Shown: piece by piece, positions 26,301-35,270 of the stretch | How the letters are laid out: every line of letters starts with the position of its first letter | How positions within the stretch are numbered: the first letter of the stretch is position 1 | Assembly (NCBI RefSeq): GCF_943733665.1 | Contig: NZ_OX030782.1 | Coordinates: 4,202,501-4,266,500 of the forward strand | Length of the DNA stretch: 64,000 bases | Source: Aquimarina sp. Aq107 | GTDB lineage: Bacteria; Bacteroidota; Bacteroidia; Flavobacteriales; Flavobacteriaceae | Direction: 5' to 3' | Notes under the pieces: generated by a model | The model's input: only the letters and a program-made list of their open reading frames with translations | Told to the model about the DNA's origin: nothing | Databases searched by the model: none | Program-made: the position numbers and the translations under genes

Positions 26301-27642
26301 TTATACTCCTGCCACGAATGCTAATGGTTCTGCAACAGTAGATGTTGTACTATCGGATGATGGTGGAACTGCGAATGGTGGTGATGATACGTTTGCAACA
26401 CAGCAATTTACTATTACTGTAAACGCAGTAAACGATGAACCAAGTTTTACTGCGGGTGCTAATGAAACAATTAATGAAGATGCAGGTGCACAAACTGTAA
26501 ATGGATGGGCAACTGCTATCGATGATGGAGATGCCGACGCTACACAAACATTAACATTTACAGTAACAAATGATAACAATGCATTGTTTAGCGCTCAACC
26601 GGCTATTGATGCAACTGGAAATCTAACTTATACACCTGCTGCGGATGCTAATGGAACAGCAACAGTAGACGTTGTACTATCAGATGATGGTGGAACTGCG
26701 AATGGTGGCGATGATACCTTTGCAACACAACAATTCACTATTACTATAAATGCCGTAAACGATGAACCAAGTTTTACTCCTGGAGCAAATGAAACTGTTA
26801 ACGAAGATGCGGGTGCACAAACTGTAAACGGATGGGCAACCGCCATTGATGATGGAGATTCTGAAGCCATGCAGACGCTTACTTTTACAGTAACCAATGA
26901 TAATAATGCACTATTCAGCATTCAACCGGCTATTGATGTATCTGGTAACTTAACATATACACCTGCTGCTAGCGCAACTGGAGCAGCAATAGTAGATGTA
27001 ATACTATCTGACAATGGAGGAACTGCAAATGGTGGTGATGATACTTTTGCAACACAACAATTTACAATTACAGTTTCAGATATTACACCTCCTATGGTAA
27101 GCATTACTTCTTCAGAACCTAATCCTACAAACAACTCCTCATTTGAAATTACTATAAATTTTAATGAAGATATCACAGGTTTTGATATTAGCGATATCAT
27201 TGTTGGAAATGGTACAGCTGCTAATCTTTCTGGAGGAGGATTATCCTATACAGCTACAATAACAGCAACTACACCAGGAACGATAACCGTAGATATTAAC
27301 GCAAACAGTGTAAATGATCTTTCAGGAAATGGAAATATCGCTGCGACTCAATTCAGTATCATATATGATAATTTACTAGATGTTAACGACGAAACTCTAG
27401 CAAATGGTCTTACTGTATATCCTACTCCTTCCAATAATATTATAAATATCACAGGAGCAATTGATTTAGACATAGAGCGTACTGAAATTTTTGATATTCG
27501 TGGAAAATTAATTCTTTCGCAAAAGTTAGATCCTAGTAGTATTATAAACACTATAGACATCTCTTCAATACCTTCTGGCTTGTATTTAATGAGAATATAT
27601 TCAAAAACAAGTTCCACAATGAAAAGGGTAGTGAAAAAATAA
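23350..27642 (+). CDS. Giant secreted repeat protein with cadherin-like repeats and T9SS sorting domain
   Basis: The 1430-residue protein has a signal peptide (cleavage after SIAQ, residue 21). An N-terminal domain covers about 22-255 (GDIAFIGFNTDNPDGFSFIT, YFTDEGWND), and a first cadherin-like unit about 256-373. Eight near-identical 109-residue repeats cover 374-1245, each with NDEPSFTAGANE, DAGAQTVNGWATAIDDGD and DTFATQQFTIT segments. A bacterial Ig-like domain (about 1246-1340) and a C-terminal T9SS type A sorting domain (LTVYPTPSNN, IDISSIPSGLYLMRI, ending KRVVKK) follow. It is expected to cross the outer membrane by type IX secretion and act as a surface adhesin or matrix protein. Antisense open frames in the repeats are by-products of the repeat sequence. 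Confidence 0.92.
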   Translation: MKKTTLLCYAMIFSSIISIAQTLGAGDIAFIGFNTDNPDGFSFITLKEIPSGEVIYFTDEGWNDITNTWVGNSEDHLTFTATGTISCGTIISIVETSADTFTVTGPGSISITGYSGWSLLGGDQVLAYYSASGPEPGTVPTFIAGIHGDDGTGARPINPSTGWNDYTGNSGDTGTQFSAVPAGLTNGTNCISLSPSSAEQDNARYNGTLTGNSASLLTLINDRTEWVFDDSTGYDITPTGYATPSVTCPLANSAPTATAPSAPTVLEDATNVALADNVQVADTDGDDQTVTFAVTGGTVTLGTAGISFGGSGNGSASFTAAGTLANINAALDAATFTPTPNLNGTNAGTISFTTNDGTDTSSPASVTFDITAVNDEPSFTAGANETINEDAGAQIVNGWATAIDDGDADVTQTLTFTVTNDNNALFSVQPAINAMGNLTYTPATNANGSATVDVVLSDNGGTANGGDDTFATQQFTITVNAVNDEPSFTAGANETINEDAGAQTVNGWATAIDDGDADATQTLTFTVTNDNNALFSVQPAINAMGNLTYTPATNANGSATVDVVLSDNGGTANGGDDTFATQQFTITVNAVNDEPSFTAGANETINEDAGAQTVNGWATAIDDGDADATQTLTFTVTNDSNALFSTQPAVDAMGNLTYTPATNANGSATVDAVLSDNGGTANGGDDTFATQQFTITINAVNDEPSFTAGANESINEDAGAQTVNGWATAIDDGDAEATQTLTFTVTNDNNALFSAQPAIDATGNLTYTPAANANGSATVSVVLSDDGGTANGGDDTFATQQFTITVNAINDEPSFTAGANETINEDAGAQTVNGWATAIDDGDSDAAQTLTFTVTNDNNALFSAQPAIDATGNLTYTPAANANGSATVSVVLSDNGGTANGGDDTFATQQFTITINAVNDEPSFTAGANETINEDAGAQTVNGWAIAIDDGDSDAAQTLTFTVTNDNNALFSAQPAIDATGNLTYTPATNANGSATVDVVLSDDGGTANGGDDTFATQQFTITVNAVNDEPSFTAGANETINEDAGAQTVNGWATAIDDGDADATQTLTFTVTNDNNALFSAQPAIDATGNLTYTPAADANGTATVDVVLSDDGGTANGGDDTFATQQFTITINAVNDEPSFTPGANETVNEDAGAQTVNGWATAIDDGDSEAMQTLTFTVTNDNNALFSIQPAIDVSGNLTYTPAASATGAAIVDVILSDNGGTANGGDDTFATQQFTITVSDITPPMVSITSSEPNPTNNSSFEITINFNEDITGFDISDIIVGNGTAANLSGGGLSYTATITATTPGTITVDINANSVNDLSGNGNIAATQFSIIYDNLLDVNDETLANGLTVYPTPSNNIINITGAIDLDIERTEIFDIRGKLILSQKLDPSSIINTIDISSIPSGLYLMRIYSKTSSTMKRVVKK
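24469..27084 (+). repeat. Eight tandem 327-bp coding repeats
   Basis: Units begin at 24469, 24796, 25123, 25450, 25777, 26104, 26431 and 26758, each exactly 327 bp (109 codons). Units 1-3 are almost identical at DNA level, units 5 and 6 also share long exact stretches, and unit 8 is the most divergent. This points to recent unequal crossing-over or gene conversion. The G+C content is visibly higher than in the flanks because of the Ala/Gly/Asp-rich code. Confidence 0.95.
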
Positions 27643-27660
27643 AACTATTTCACTTTAATA

Positions 27661-27692
27661 AAAAAAAGCCGAAGTCTTACTTCGGCTTTTTT
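27661..27692 (+). terminator. Intrinsic terminator after the repeat protein gene
   Basis: AAAAGCCGAAG (27664-27674) pairs with CTTCGGCTTTT (27680-27690) over a 5-base loop and is followed by a T run. It lies about 20 bp after the stop codon. Confidence 0.93.
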
Positions 27693-27792
27693 GTTTTATA
27701 TTTTTTTGAAAATTTAGATGAAATTTATTGATTAATACAAACAAGTATTTCTACCTATTTCATAACCTCCTTATTCATAGTACTTTTACCCT

Positions 27793-27921
27793 ATGATAAC
27801 AGTTATAATGGCCCCAAACAAAAAAAGAAATATTATTATGAAACTAATTCCTGTTGCCGTTTTGGTAATTATATTAATCGCCCTAGGGATGAATATTTAC
27901 CTGTTGCTTCGATTCGTATAG
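27793..27921 (+). CDS. Small membrane protein, 42 residues
   Basis: A short frame from the ATG at 27793 to the TAG at 27919-27921 encodes 42 residues; an internal ATG at 27808 is an alternative start. A basic N-terminal part (APNKKRNIIMK) is followed by one TM helix (LIPVAVLVIILIALGMNIYL) and ends in RFV. The composition and basic-inside topology are those of a real small membrane protein, but no family is recognised. It lies between a terminator and the convergent permease gene. Confidence 0.45.
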   Translation: MITVIMAPNKKRNIIMKLIPVAVLVIILIALGMNIYLLLRFV

Positions 27922-27941
27922 TATAAGAACATAATCACCTT

Positions 27942-29195
27942 CTACATTCCAGTTCTAATTGCTTCTACTGGATCTAATCTAGCAGCCATCCAAGCAGGAA
28001 AAATACCTGCAACAAGACCTATTAAAGTCGACCAAAACATTCCCCAAAACATATTAGAGGTAGAAAGTATAAATTCGAAATCACCCGTCATGCTAGAGGC
28101 ACCTTTAGAAATCAACCACACTAATATCAAACCAATTAATCCTCCAAATACAGCCAAAATAACTGCCTCGAATAAAAACTGAAGTAATATAAATTTTCTT
28201 TTAGCTCCCAGAGCTTTCTGAATTCCTATAAGATTAGTTCGTTCTTTTACACTAACAAACATAATATTAGCAATACCAAAACCTCCTACTAACAGAGAAA
28301 ACATACCTATAAAACCACCTATTTGAGACATCGTCCCTGTTATATTATCTATAAAATCGGTAAAACCTTGTAATTGATTTACGAAAAAATCATCTATTTC
28401 ATCTGGCTTTAAACCTCGGTAAGAACGAACCTTTTGAGTCAAAGAAGCTACAAACTCCGGCACGTCACTACCAGATTCTGGCTTGATTATAATCATTGGA
28501 AATGTAAACTTATTATTATCTCCATAAAGTCTTCTAACGATATTAACAGGTAATATGGCCGCAGTATCTTTAGAACCTCCAAAAAGGCCACTACCCTCTT
28601 TTTTCAAAACACCAATTACCGTAAATTTTCTACCATAAACACGAATCTTTTTACCAATTGGATCACTTGATCCAAAAAGACTATTAGCTATTTCATCACC
28701 AATTACAATCACTGGTGCGCCACCCACAGACTCTTGTTCATTATAAAATCTTCCTTTAACCACTTGTAACTCCTCGATATCATAATAATCATTAGTAACT
28801 GGAACCATATCCACATTACTAATACTCTTATCATTATATTTTAGAGTTTCTTGTCCAACATTTAATAAAAAACTTGCTGCTTTTAAATCAGGCATAGTTC
28901 TTTTCACATGCTGATACTCTTCAAAAGTTACATCCGGAAACTGTTCTCTTTTCCAATCAGGAACTTGAGTAGGACCAAAAGAAATCCTAGTAAGATATAT
29001 AGTACTATTATCTAAAGAGCTTATACTTCCTTTTATTTCTTTCTCTAAAGAATCTACAGCGGCAAGAACCCCAATAATGGAGAATATACCAATAGTAACT
29101 CCTAACAAAGAAAGAAAGGTTCTTAATTTATTGTTTCTAAGAGCGTTAACCGCAAAATTAAAACTCTCTTTTAGTACTCTAAGATATATAAGCAT
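27942..29195 (-). CDS. ABC transporter permease, MacB/FtsX type
   Basis: The 417-residue protein has an N-terminal TM helix in the usual ALRNNKLRTFLSLLGVTIGI context. A large periplasmic MacB-like core domain follows (residues about 50-280, with VVKGRFYNEQE and VIGDEIANSLFG). Three C-terminal TM helices carry the FtsX signature (LIGIQKALGAKRKFILLQFLFEA). Such permeases work with a MacB/LolD-type ATPase to export lipoproteins, peptides or drugs; no partner ATPase lies nearby. It is convergent with the repeat protein and divergent from purH. Confidence 0.9.
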   Translation of the reverse strand: MLIYLRVLKESFNFAVNALRNNKLRTFLSLLGVTIGIFSIIGVLAAVDSLEKEIKGSISSLDNSTIYLTRISFGPTQVPDWKREQFPDVTFEEYQHVKRTMPDLKAASFLLNVGQETLKYNDKSISNVDMVPVTNDYYDIEELQVVKGRFYNEQESVGGAPVIVIGDEIANSLFGSSDPIGKKIRVYGRKFTVIGVLKKEGSGLFGGSKDTAAILPVNIVRRLYGDNNKFTFPMIIIKPESGSDVPEFVASLTQKVRSYRGLKPDEIDDFFVNQLQGFTDFIDNITGTMSQIGGFIGMFSLLVGGFGIANIMFVSVKERTNLIGIQKALGAKRKFILLQFLFEAVILAVFGGLIGLILVWLISKGASSMTGDFEFILSTSNMFWGMFWSTLIGLVAGIFPAWMAARLDPVEAIRTGM

Positions 29196-29279
29196 GTGCT
29201 ATTTTTTGAACAATATAAAGATAGGACGTTTTCCTTGCAATTTTGTTACAAAATATCTAAAACAATTACGCGCAATGGG

Positions 29280-29311
29280 TTGTCTAATTGATAACTAAAT
29301 TGCTACTTTTG
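29280..29311 (+). promoter_or_regulatory. Promoter of purH (TTG-N21-TACTTTTG)
   Basis: TTG (29280-29282) and TACTTTTG (29304-29311) are separated by 21 bp, matching the Bacteroidota -33/-7 consensus. The -7 element ends 23 bp ahead of the purH ATG. This is the best two-part promoter match seen in the window. Confidence 0.65.
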
Positions 29312-29334
29312 CGTTTTACTAACTAAAAATTGTC

Positions 29335-30867
29335 ATGAGCAACACAAAAACCGCTAAATCTGCCTTAATTTCTGTATTCAGTAAAGACGGGTTAGCACCT
29401 ATCGTTAAAAAATTAGATGAACTTGGTATTACTATTTATTCTACTGGTGGTACTGAAAAATTTATAAAAGATCAGGGAGTGGATGTTATTCCAGTAGAAG
29501 ATGTTACTTCTTACCCTTCTATTCTTGGCGGAAGAGTTAAAACATTACACCCAAAAGTATTTGGTGGAATCCTAAATCGCCAAAATAACGATAGCGATGT
29601 TGCAGAACTTGAACAATATGAAATTCCACAAATTGACATCGTGATTGTTGATTTATATCCATTTGAAAAAACAGTTGCATCAGGTGCACCTGAACAAGAT
29701 ATTATTGAAAAAATTGATATCGGAGGAATTTCGTTAATTAGAGCTGCTGCTAAGAATTTTGCAGATGTAACTTGTGTAGCATCTGTAGAAGATTATGCTG
29801 AATTTTTGGAAATTATTTCAGAAGGCAATGGTAAGATATCTTTAAAAGATCGTAAGCGTTTTGCTGCAAAAGCTTTTAATGTTTCTTCTCACTACGATAG
29901 TGCAATTTTTAATTATTTCAATACTGATCAAGAGATTGCGTCACTTAAGATTAGTGAAACTAAAGGAAAAGTATTACGCTATGGTGAAAATCCCCACCAA
30001 AAAGGGTTTTTCTTTGGAGATTTTGATGCTATGTTTGATAAATTACACGGTAAAGAGTTATCATACAACAATCTTCTTGATGTAGATGCTGCGGTAAATT
30101 TAATGAGTGAATTTAAAAAAGAAGCTCCTACTTTTGCTATTCTTAAACATAATAATGCGTGTGGATTAGCACAACGTTCTACGGTTCATCAAGCATATGT
30201 AGACGCATTAGCTGGTGATCCTGTTTCTGCTTTTGGAGGCATATTAATCAGCAACTCTGAAATAGATGCTGCTACTGCAGAAGAAATTCATAAATTATTC
30301 TGCGAGGTAGTAATTGCTCCTTCATATAGCGATGAGGCTTTAGAAATATTAAAAGGGAAGAAAAACAGAATTATTTTAATTCAAAAGAATATAGAATTAC
30401 CAAAGACACAAGTTCGTTCTTGTCTTAATGGTTCTTTAGTGCAGGATAAGGATTTAAAAACTGATGCCTCGTCTGATTTGAATGTTGCAACCAAAGTTGG
30501 TCCAACAAAAGAACAGATTGAAGATTTACTATTTGCTTCAAAAATCTGTAAACACACAAAATCTAATACTATTGTTTTTACCAAAGGAAAACAATTATTA
30601 GCTAGTGGAACTGGACAAACATCTAGAGTAGATGCTCTAAAACAATCTATAGAAAAAGCAAAGTCATTTAATTTTGATCTTAATGGAGCCGTTATGGCGA
30701 GTGATGCATTCTTCCCATTCCCTGATTGTGTGGAACTTGCAGACAACGCGGGTATCAAAGCAGTTATACAACCTGGAGGTTCTATAAAAGATCAATTAAG
30801 TATCGATTACTGTGATGCAAACGGAATTGCTATGGTAATGACCGGAACACGTCATTTTAAACATTAA
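29335..30867 (+). CDS. purH: Bifunctional AICAR formyltransferase / IMP cyclohydrolase
   Basis: The 510-residue protein performs the last two steps of de novo IMP synthesis. The N-terminal MGS-like cyclohydrolase domain (about residues 1-150) has STGGTEKFI, VTSYPSILGGRVKTLHPK and IVDLYPFEKT. The C-terminal formyltransferase domain (about 160-510) has LRYGENPHQKG, ILKHNNACGLA and ASDAFFPFPD. The length fits the family. It has its own promoter and lies 43 bp ahead of mreB, a neighbourhood I recall from other Flavobacteria. Confidence 0.97.
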   Translation: MSNTKTAKSALISVFSKDGLAPIVKKLDELGITIYSTGGTEKFIKDQGVDVIPVEDVTSYPSILGGRVKTLHPKVFGGILNRQNNDSDVAELEQYEIPQIDIVIVDLYPFEKTVASGAPEQDIIEKIDIGGISLIRAAAKNFADVTCVASVEDYAEFLEIISEGNGKISLKDRKRFAAKAFNVSSHYDSAIFNYFNTDQEIASLKISETKGKVLRYGENPHQKGFFFGDFDAMFDKLHGKELSYNNLLDVDAAVNLMSEFKKEAPTFAILKHNNACGLAQRSTVHQAYVDALAGDPVSAFGGILISNSEIDAATAEEIHKLFCEVVIAPSYSDEALEILKGKKNRIILIQKNIELPKTQVRSCLNGSLVQDKDLKTDASSDLNVATKVGPTKEQIEDLLFASKICKHTKSNTIVFTKGKQLLASGTGQTSRVDALKQSIEKAKSFNFDLNGAVMASDAFFPFPDCVELADNAGIKAVIQPGGSIKDQLSIDYCDANGIAMVMTGTRHFKH

Positions 30868-30910
30868 TTTTAGTACATTTACTCAATTCTAACCCTTTTT
30901 ATCGTTTTAT

Positions 30911-31939
30911 ATGGGATTTTTCGACTTCTTTACTGAAGAAATTGCTATAGATTTAGGTACGGCAAATACCTTAGTTATTCATAATGACAAAGTGGTGGTA
31001 GACAGTCCATCCATTGTTGCCAGAGATATTATGTCTGGAAAAATAATTGCAGCTGGTAAAGAAGCTGCTATGATGCAAGGAAAAACACATGAAAATATAA
31101 AAACCATTAGGCCATTAAAGGATGGAGTAATTGCAGATTTTGATGCTAGTGAAAAAATGATAAGCATGTTTATCAAAGATATTCCTGCTTTAAAGAAAAA
31201 AATATTTACTCCAGCGTTACGTATGGTTATTTGTATTCCTTCTGGAATCACAGAGGTAGAAATGCGTGCGGTAAAAGAAAGTGCAGAACGCGTTAACGGA
31301 AAAGAAGTATATCTTATTCACGAACCAATGGCTGCAGCTATTGGTATTGGAGTAGATATTATGCAACCTAAAGGAAATATGATAGTAGATATCGGTGGAG
31401 GTACCACAGAAATTGCTGTAATTGCCTTAGGGGGAATTGTATGCGACAAATCTGTAAAGATTGCAGGTGATGTTTTTACTAACGATATTATATATTATAT
31501 GCGTACGCAGCATAACTTATATGTTGGTGAACGAACTGCAGAAAAAATAAAAATCCAGATTGGAGCAGCCACAGAAGATTTAGAGTTACCACCAGAAGAA
31601 ATGAATGTACAAGGCCGTGATCTTCTTACAGGAAAACCTAAACAGGTTCAGATATCATTCCGAGAAATTGCAAAAGCTTTAGACAAGTCTATTCTTAGAA
31701 TTGAGGATGCCGTAATGGAAACATTATCTCAAACACCGCCAGAACTAGCAGCGGATATTTACAATACAGGTATTTACCTTGCTGGTGGAGGTTCAATGCT
31801 AAGAGGTCTTGATAAAAGACTTTCTCAAAAAACCGATTTACCAGTTTACATAGCAGAAGATCCTTTAAGAGCTGTTGTAAGAGGAACAGGAATTACTCTT
31901 AAAAATATTAATAGATATAAAAGTGTATTGATTAAATAA
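30911..31939 (+). CDS. mreB: Rod shape-determining actin homologue MreB
   Basis: The 342-residue protein has the actin-fold ATPase motifs: phosphate 1 (AIDLGTANTLV), phosphate 2 (IVDIGGGTTEIAVIALGG) and the adenosine motif (GIYLAGGGSMLRGLD). It polymerises under the inner membrane and positions the elongation machinery. It heads the mreB-mreC-mreD-mrdA-rodA set and is followed by a 139-bp gap before mreC. Confidence 0.97.
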   Translation: MGFFDFFTEEIAIDLGTANTLVIHNDKVVVDSPSIVARDIMSGKIIAAGKEAAMMQGKTHENIKTIRPLKDGVIADFDASEKMISMFIKDIPALKKKIFTPALRMVICIPSGITEVEMRAVKESAERVNGKEVYLIHEPMAAAIGIGVDIMQPKGNMIVDIGGGTTEIAVIALGGIVCDKSVKIAGDVFTNDIIYYMRTQHNLYVGERTAEKIKIQIGAATEDLELPPEEMNVQGRDLLTGKPKQVQISFREIAKALDKSILRIEDAVMETLSQTPPELAADIYNTGIYLAGGGSMLRGLDKRLSQKTDLPVYIAEDPLRAVVRGTGITLKNINRYKSVLIK

Positions 31940-32078
31940 TTGTTTTTCAGAAAAATTATAGGCAGAGTATACCTAAAATTAATTTTTAACGTTATTGTGC
32001 TTTAATTGTTTTTAATCAAGTGAAAAACACACTATAAAAACATAATATTATTAGTAGAATTTAGTACCCCCATAAGAC

Positions 32079-32906
32079 ATGCAGCAGATTATTAATTTTT
32101 TAATACGGAACAAAAACTTCCTATTATTTTTGCTGCTTTTATTTTTCTCATTAATCCTTACCATTCAATCTCATAGCTATCACAAAAGTAAATTTATAAG
32201 TTCTACTAACTTTCTTTCCGGAGGTGTATACGGATGGAGATATTCCATAACTAATTATTTTGGCCTAAAAAACAAAAATGAACGTTTACTTGAAGAAAAT
32301 GAATTACTTAGAAATCAACTTAGCTTATTAACTAAGGATACGATAGCAACAACATTTACCGACACTACTTCCTTTAGCAAACCCTATACCTTTATAAAAG
32401 GAAATGTTTACAAAAATGATTATAGCAAAGCTGATAATTATATTTTGATTAATAAAGGAGAGAAAGATGGTATTAAAGCTGATATGGGTATTATTACAGA
32501 CAAGGGAATTATTGGTATTGTAGAAAACACCTCTAAAAATTATAGCAGAGTGATTTCTATACTAAATAGTAATTCTAGAATTAATGCTGGATTAAAAAAA
32601 TCTAACCAATATGGATCCTTAGTTTGGAATGGAAAAGACCCGAATATAGTACAACTTGAAACAGTTCCGAGGCAAGCCATCTTAAAAAAAGGAGACACTA
32701 TTATCACTAATGGACGTTCTACTATATTTCCGCGTGGAATAGGAATTGGAACTATCCTAAATTATGAATTAGATCAAAATCAAAGTTATTTTTTAATTGA
32801 CGTACAATTATTTAATGATATGACTGATATAGGCTTTGTTTATGCAATAAAAAGTAATGACGCCACAGAAATTAAGTTATTAGAAAACCCTAAAATAGAT
32901 GAATAA
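32079..32906 (+). CDS. mreC: Rod shape-determining protein MreC
   Basis: The 275-residue protein has a short cytoplasmic N-terminus, one TM helix (FLLFLLLLFFSLILTIQ), a coiled coil near residues 60-85 (LKNKNERLLEENELLRNQL) and the periplasmic beta domain (YILINKGEKDGIKADMGIIT, GIIGIVENTSKNYSRVISIL). It links MreB to PBP2 and RodA. It overlaps mreD by 8 bp. Confidence 0.95.
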   Translation: MQQIINFLIRNKNFLLFLLLLFFSLILTIQSHSYHKSKFISSTNFLSGGVYGWRYSITNYFGLKNKNERLLEENELLRNQLSLLTKDTIATTFTDTTSFSKPYTFIKGNVYKNDYSKADNYILINKGEKDGIKADMGIITDKGIIGIVENTSKNYSRVISILNSNSRINAGLKKSNQYGSLVWNGKDPNIVQLETVPRQAILKKGDTIITNGRSTIFPRGIGIGTILNYELDQNQSYFLIDVQLFNDMTDIGFVYAIKSNDATEIKLLENPKIDE

Positions 32907-33405
32907 CAATGTTCTTTTATACATAGGTAGATTCTTAAGTCTGATTTTGGTTCAGGTCTTTATTCTTAATCACATAAATTTTTTAGGATACCTAAACCCC
33001 TATATATACATTATTTTCATTCTACTTGCTCCCATAAATATAAATAAAAGCTTATTTCTTTTTTTAAGTTTTGTTTTAGGGTTAACCCTAGATTTATTTG
33101 GTGATTCTGGTGGCATTCACGCTACAGCATGTATATGTATTGCATATTTACGTCCTGTAATTTTAAGATCTGTTTTTGGGCTGAGTTATGAGTTCCAAAC
33201 AGTAAAATTAAGTAAAGTAGGTTTTGGGCAACGTTTAGCATATGTAACTTTAATAGTTTTCATACATCATATTATACTTTTTTCATTAGAAATATTTAAC
33301 TTTTCTCATACACTATTAATTGCTAAAAAAACGTTATTTTCTAGTCTATTTTCAATTGTAGTAATTATGGTTGTTTTAGTATTGTTTAGAAGAAAGGATT
33401 CATGA
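32899..33405 (+). CDS. mreD: Rod shape-determining membrane protein MreD
   Basis: The 168-residue protein is almost wholly hydrophobic with about five TM segments. It has the family-like LNPYIYIIFILLAPININ and LGLTLDLFGDSGGIHATACI stretches. Position between mreC and mrdA with overlaps of 8 and 4 bp is decisive for the name. Confidence 0.92.
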   Translation: MNNNVLLYIGRFLSLILVQVFILNHINFLGYLNPYIYIIFILLAPININKSLFLFLSFVLGLTLDLFGDSGGIHATACICIAYLRPVILRSVFGLSYEFQTVKLSKVGFGQRLAYVTLIVFIHHIILFSLEIFNFSHTLLIAKKTLFSSLFSIVVIMVVLVLFRRKDS

Positions 33406-35270
33406 GAAAATTATTACTATATCTTATTATCATAAGCACTGGTGTTGTATTTACAGCAAGACTCTTTTATCTACAAATTTACAATACATCCTTTGCCGCA
33501 TTATCAGAAGATAATGCCATTAAAGTATTGTATGATTACCCACAACGAGGGGCGATCTACGACCGAAATGGTAAACTTTTGGTTACTAACCAACCCTCTT
33601 ATGATGTTATGGTAATACCAAGAGAACTAAGGCCATTTGATACTTTAGAGTTTTGTTCGATACTTAAAATAACGAAAGAAAAACTCGTAAAGCAATTAAA
33701 AAAAGCGAGAGTGTATTCTCCGCGTGTCCCTTCTGTAGTCATACCACAATTAACTAAAGATGAATATGCATACCTACAGGAAAAAATGCGGAAATTTGAT
33801 GGATTTTACATACAAAAACGTTCTCTAAGAGATTATCATACGGTAAACGCATCGAATGTACTTGGATATATTGCCGAAGTAAATGACGGATTAATAAGGA
33901 AAGATCCATACTACCTTTCTGGTGATTTAATCGGAATGCAAGGAGTAGAAAAACAGTATGAAAATCAACTTCGCGGAATAAAAGGAATAAAAAGAATCCA
34001 GAAAGATAGGTTTAATCGTGATATTGGTCCGTATAAAAATGGTAAATATGATACACTTCCTGTTAATGGTAAAGATCTTACGATAACTATTGACGAAGAA
34101 TTACAGGCATACGGTCAAAAGTTAATGGAAAATAAACGAGGAGGTATCGTGGCATTAGACCCAGCTACAGGAGAAATTCTAACTTTAATAACCGCCCCAA
34201 GTTATAAGCCAGAATTATTAGTCGGAAGAAAAAGATCTCCTAATTACACTAGATTACATTATGATTCTATTTCTAGACCCTTATTTGATCGTGGTGTAAA
34301 AGGTGAATATCCTCCTGGATCTCCTTTTAAAGCAATAACTGCATTGATTGGATTGCAAGAAGGAGTTGTTGACACAAAAGAAAGTTTTTCTTGTAATCAT
34401 GGATTTCGATATGGCAAAAAGGCTAAACTTGGTTGTCACTCCCATCGAAGTCCCTTGAGTATGATTCCTGGAATTGCTCAATCTTGTAACGCATATTTTG
34501 CAAACGTATACCTAAGAAGTATTAATAAGTATGATACTCCCCAAGAAGGTATCGACAATTGGGAAAAACACGTAGAAAGTTTTGGACTAGGAAACTATCT
34601 AGGTAATGATTTATCAAGTGGAAGTAGAGGTTTAATTCCAAATTCCAAATTCTATAACAGACAATATAATTACCCTAAATATAAATGGTATCCAACCGCA
34701 ACGATATCTAATGCTATTGGACAAGGAGAAGTGTTAGCTACGCCCATACAATTAGCTAATATGACTGCCGCTATAGCTAATAGAGGTTATTTCTATACAC
34801 CTCATATTATCAAAGCTATTGACGGACAACCTATAGAGATTGAAAACTTTACCAAACCAAAATACACTACAATTGATAAGGAACATTTTGAGCCGGTAAT
34901 CGAAGGAATGCACCAGGTATATGTACAAGGTACTGCAGCATCATTACAAGTAAAAGATATAGAAATTTGCGGTAAAACAGGTACTGCAGAAAACTACACT
35001 GTAATTGATGGAGAACGCATGCAATTAACTGACCATTCAGTTTTTGTCGCATTCGCTCCAAAGGATAATCCGAAAATCGCGCTAACCGTATTCATCGAAA
35101 ACGGCTATTGGGGAGCTAGATATGCTGGTAAAATTGCTAGTTTAATGATAGAAAAATATATTAAACAATCTATCTCTAGAACCGATCTTGAAGATTGGGT
35201 GTTAACACATAGTCTTGAAGAAGAATACGCAAAACCATATAGTGGAGAACCTTTTAAAATCAACCAATAA
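33402..35270 (+). CDS. mrdA: Penicillin-binding protein 2 (elongation transpeptidase)
   Basis: The 622-residue protein has an N-terminal TM helix, a dimerisation domain (about 45-220, with RGAIYDRNGKLL) and a transpeptidase domain. The active-site motifs are all present: SPFK with the nucleophile at Ser307, SCN at 361-363, and KTGT at 525-528. It cross-links peptidoglycan during side-wall growth together with RodA, whose gene overlaps its stop codon by one base (TAATG). Confidence 0.97.
   Translation: MRKLLLYLIIISTGVVFTARLFYLQIYNTSFAALSEDNAIKVLYDYPQRGAIYDRNGKLLVTNQPSYDVMVIPRELRPFDTLEFCSILKITKEKLVKQLKKARVYSPRVPSVVIPQLTKDEYAYLQEKMRKFDGFYIQKRSLRDYHTVNASNVLGYIAEVNDGLIRKDPYYLSGDLIGMQGVEKQYENQLRGIKGIKRIQKDRFNRDIGPYKNGKYDTLPVNGKDLTITIDEELQAYGQKLMENKRGGIVALDPATGEILTLITAPSYKPELLVGRKRSPNYTRLHYDSISRPLFDRGVKGEYPPGSPFKAITALIGLQEGVVDTKESFSCNHGFRYGKKAKLGCHSHRSPLSMIPGIAQSCNAYFANVYLRSINKYDTPQEGIDNWEKHVESFGLGNYLGNDLSSGSRGLIPNSKFYNRQYNYPKYKWYPTATISNAIGQGEVLATPIQLANMTAAIANRGYFYTPHIIKAIDGQPIEIENFTKPKYTTIDKEHFEPVIEGMHQVYVQGTAASLQVKDIEICGKTGTAENYTVIDGERMQLTDHSVFVAFAPKDNPKIALTVFIENGYWGARYAGKIASLMIEKYIKQSISRTDLEDWVLTHSLEEEYAKPYSGEPFKINQ

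Noticed and set aside
24469..27084. CRISPR-like repeat array
   Set aside because: The 327-bp units are contiguous, in frame and protein-coding, without spacers.
24210..27200. A series of antisense open frames of 80-135 codons inside the repeat protein gene
   Set aside because: They recur every 327 bp with the repeats and their translations are low-complexity by-products of the Ala/Gly/Asp-rich sense code; no start signals or independent motifs are seen.
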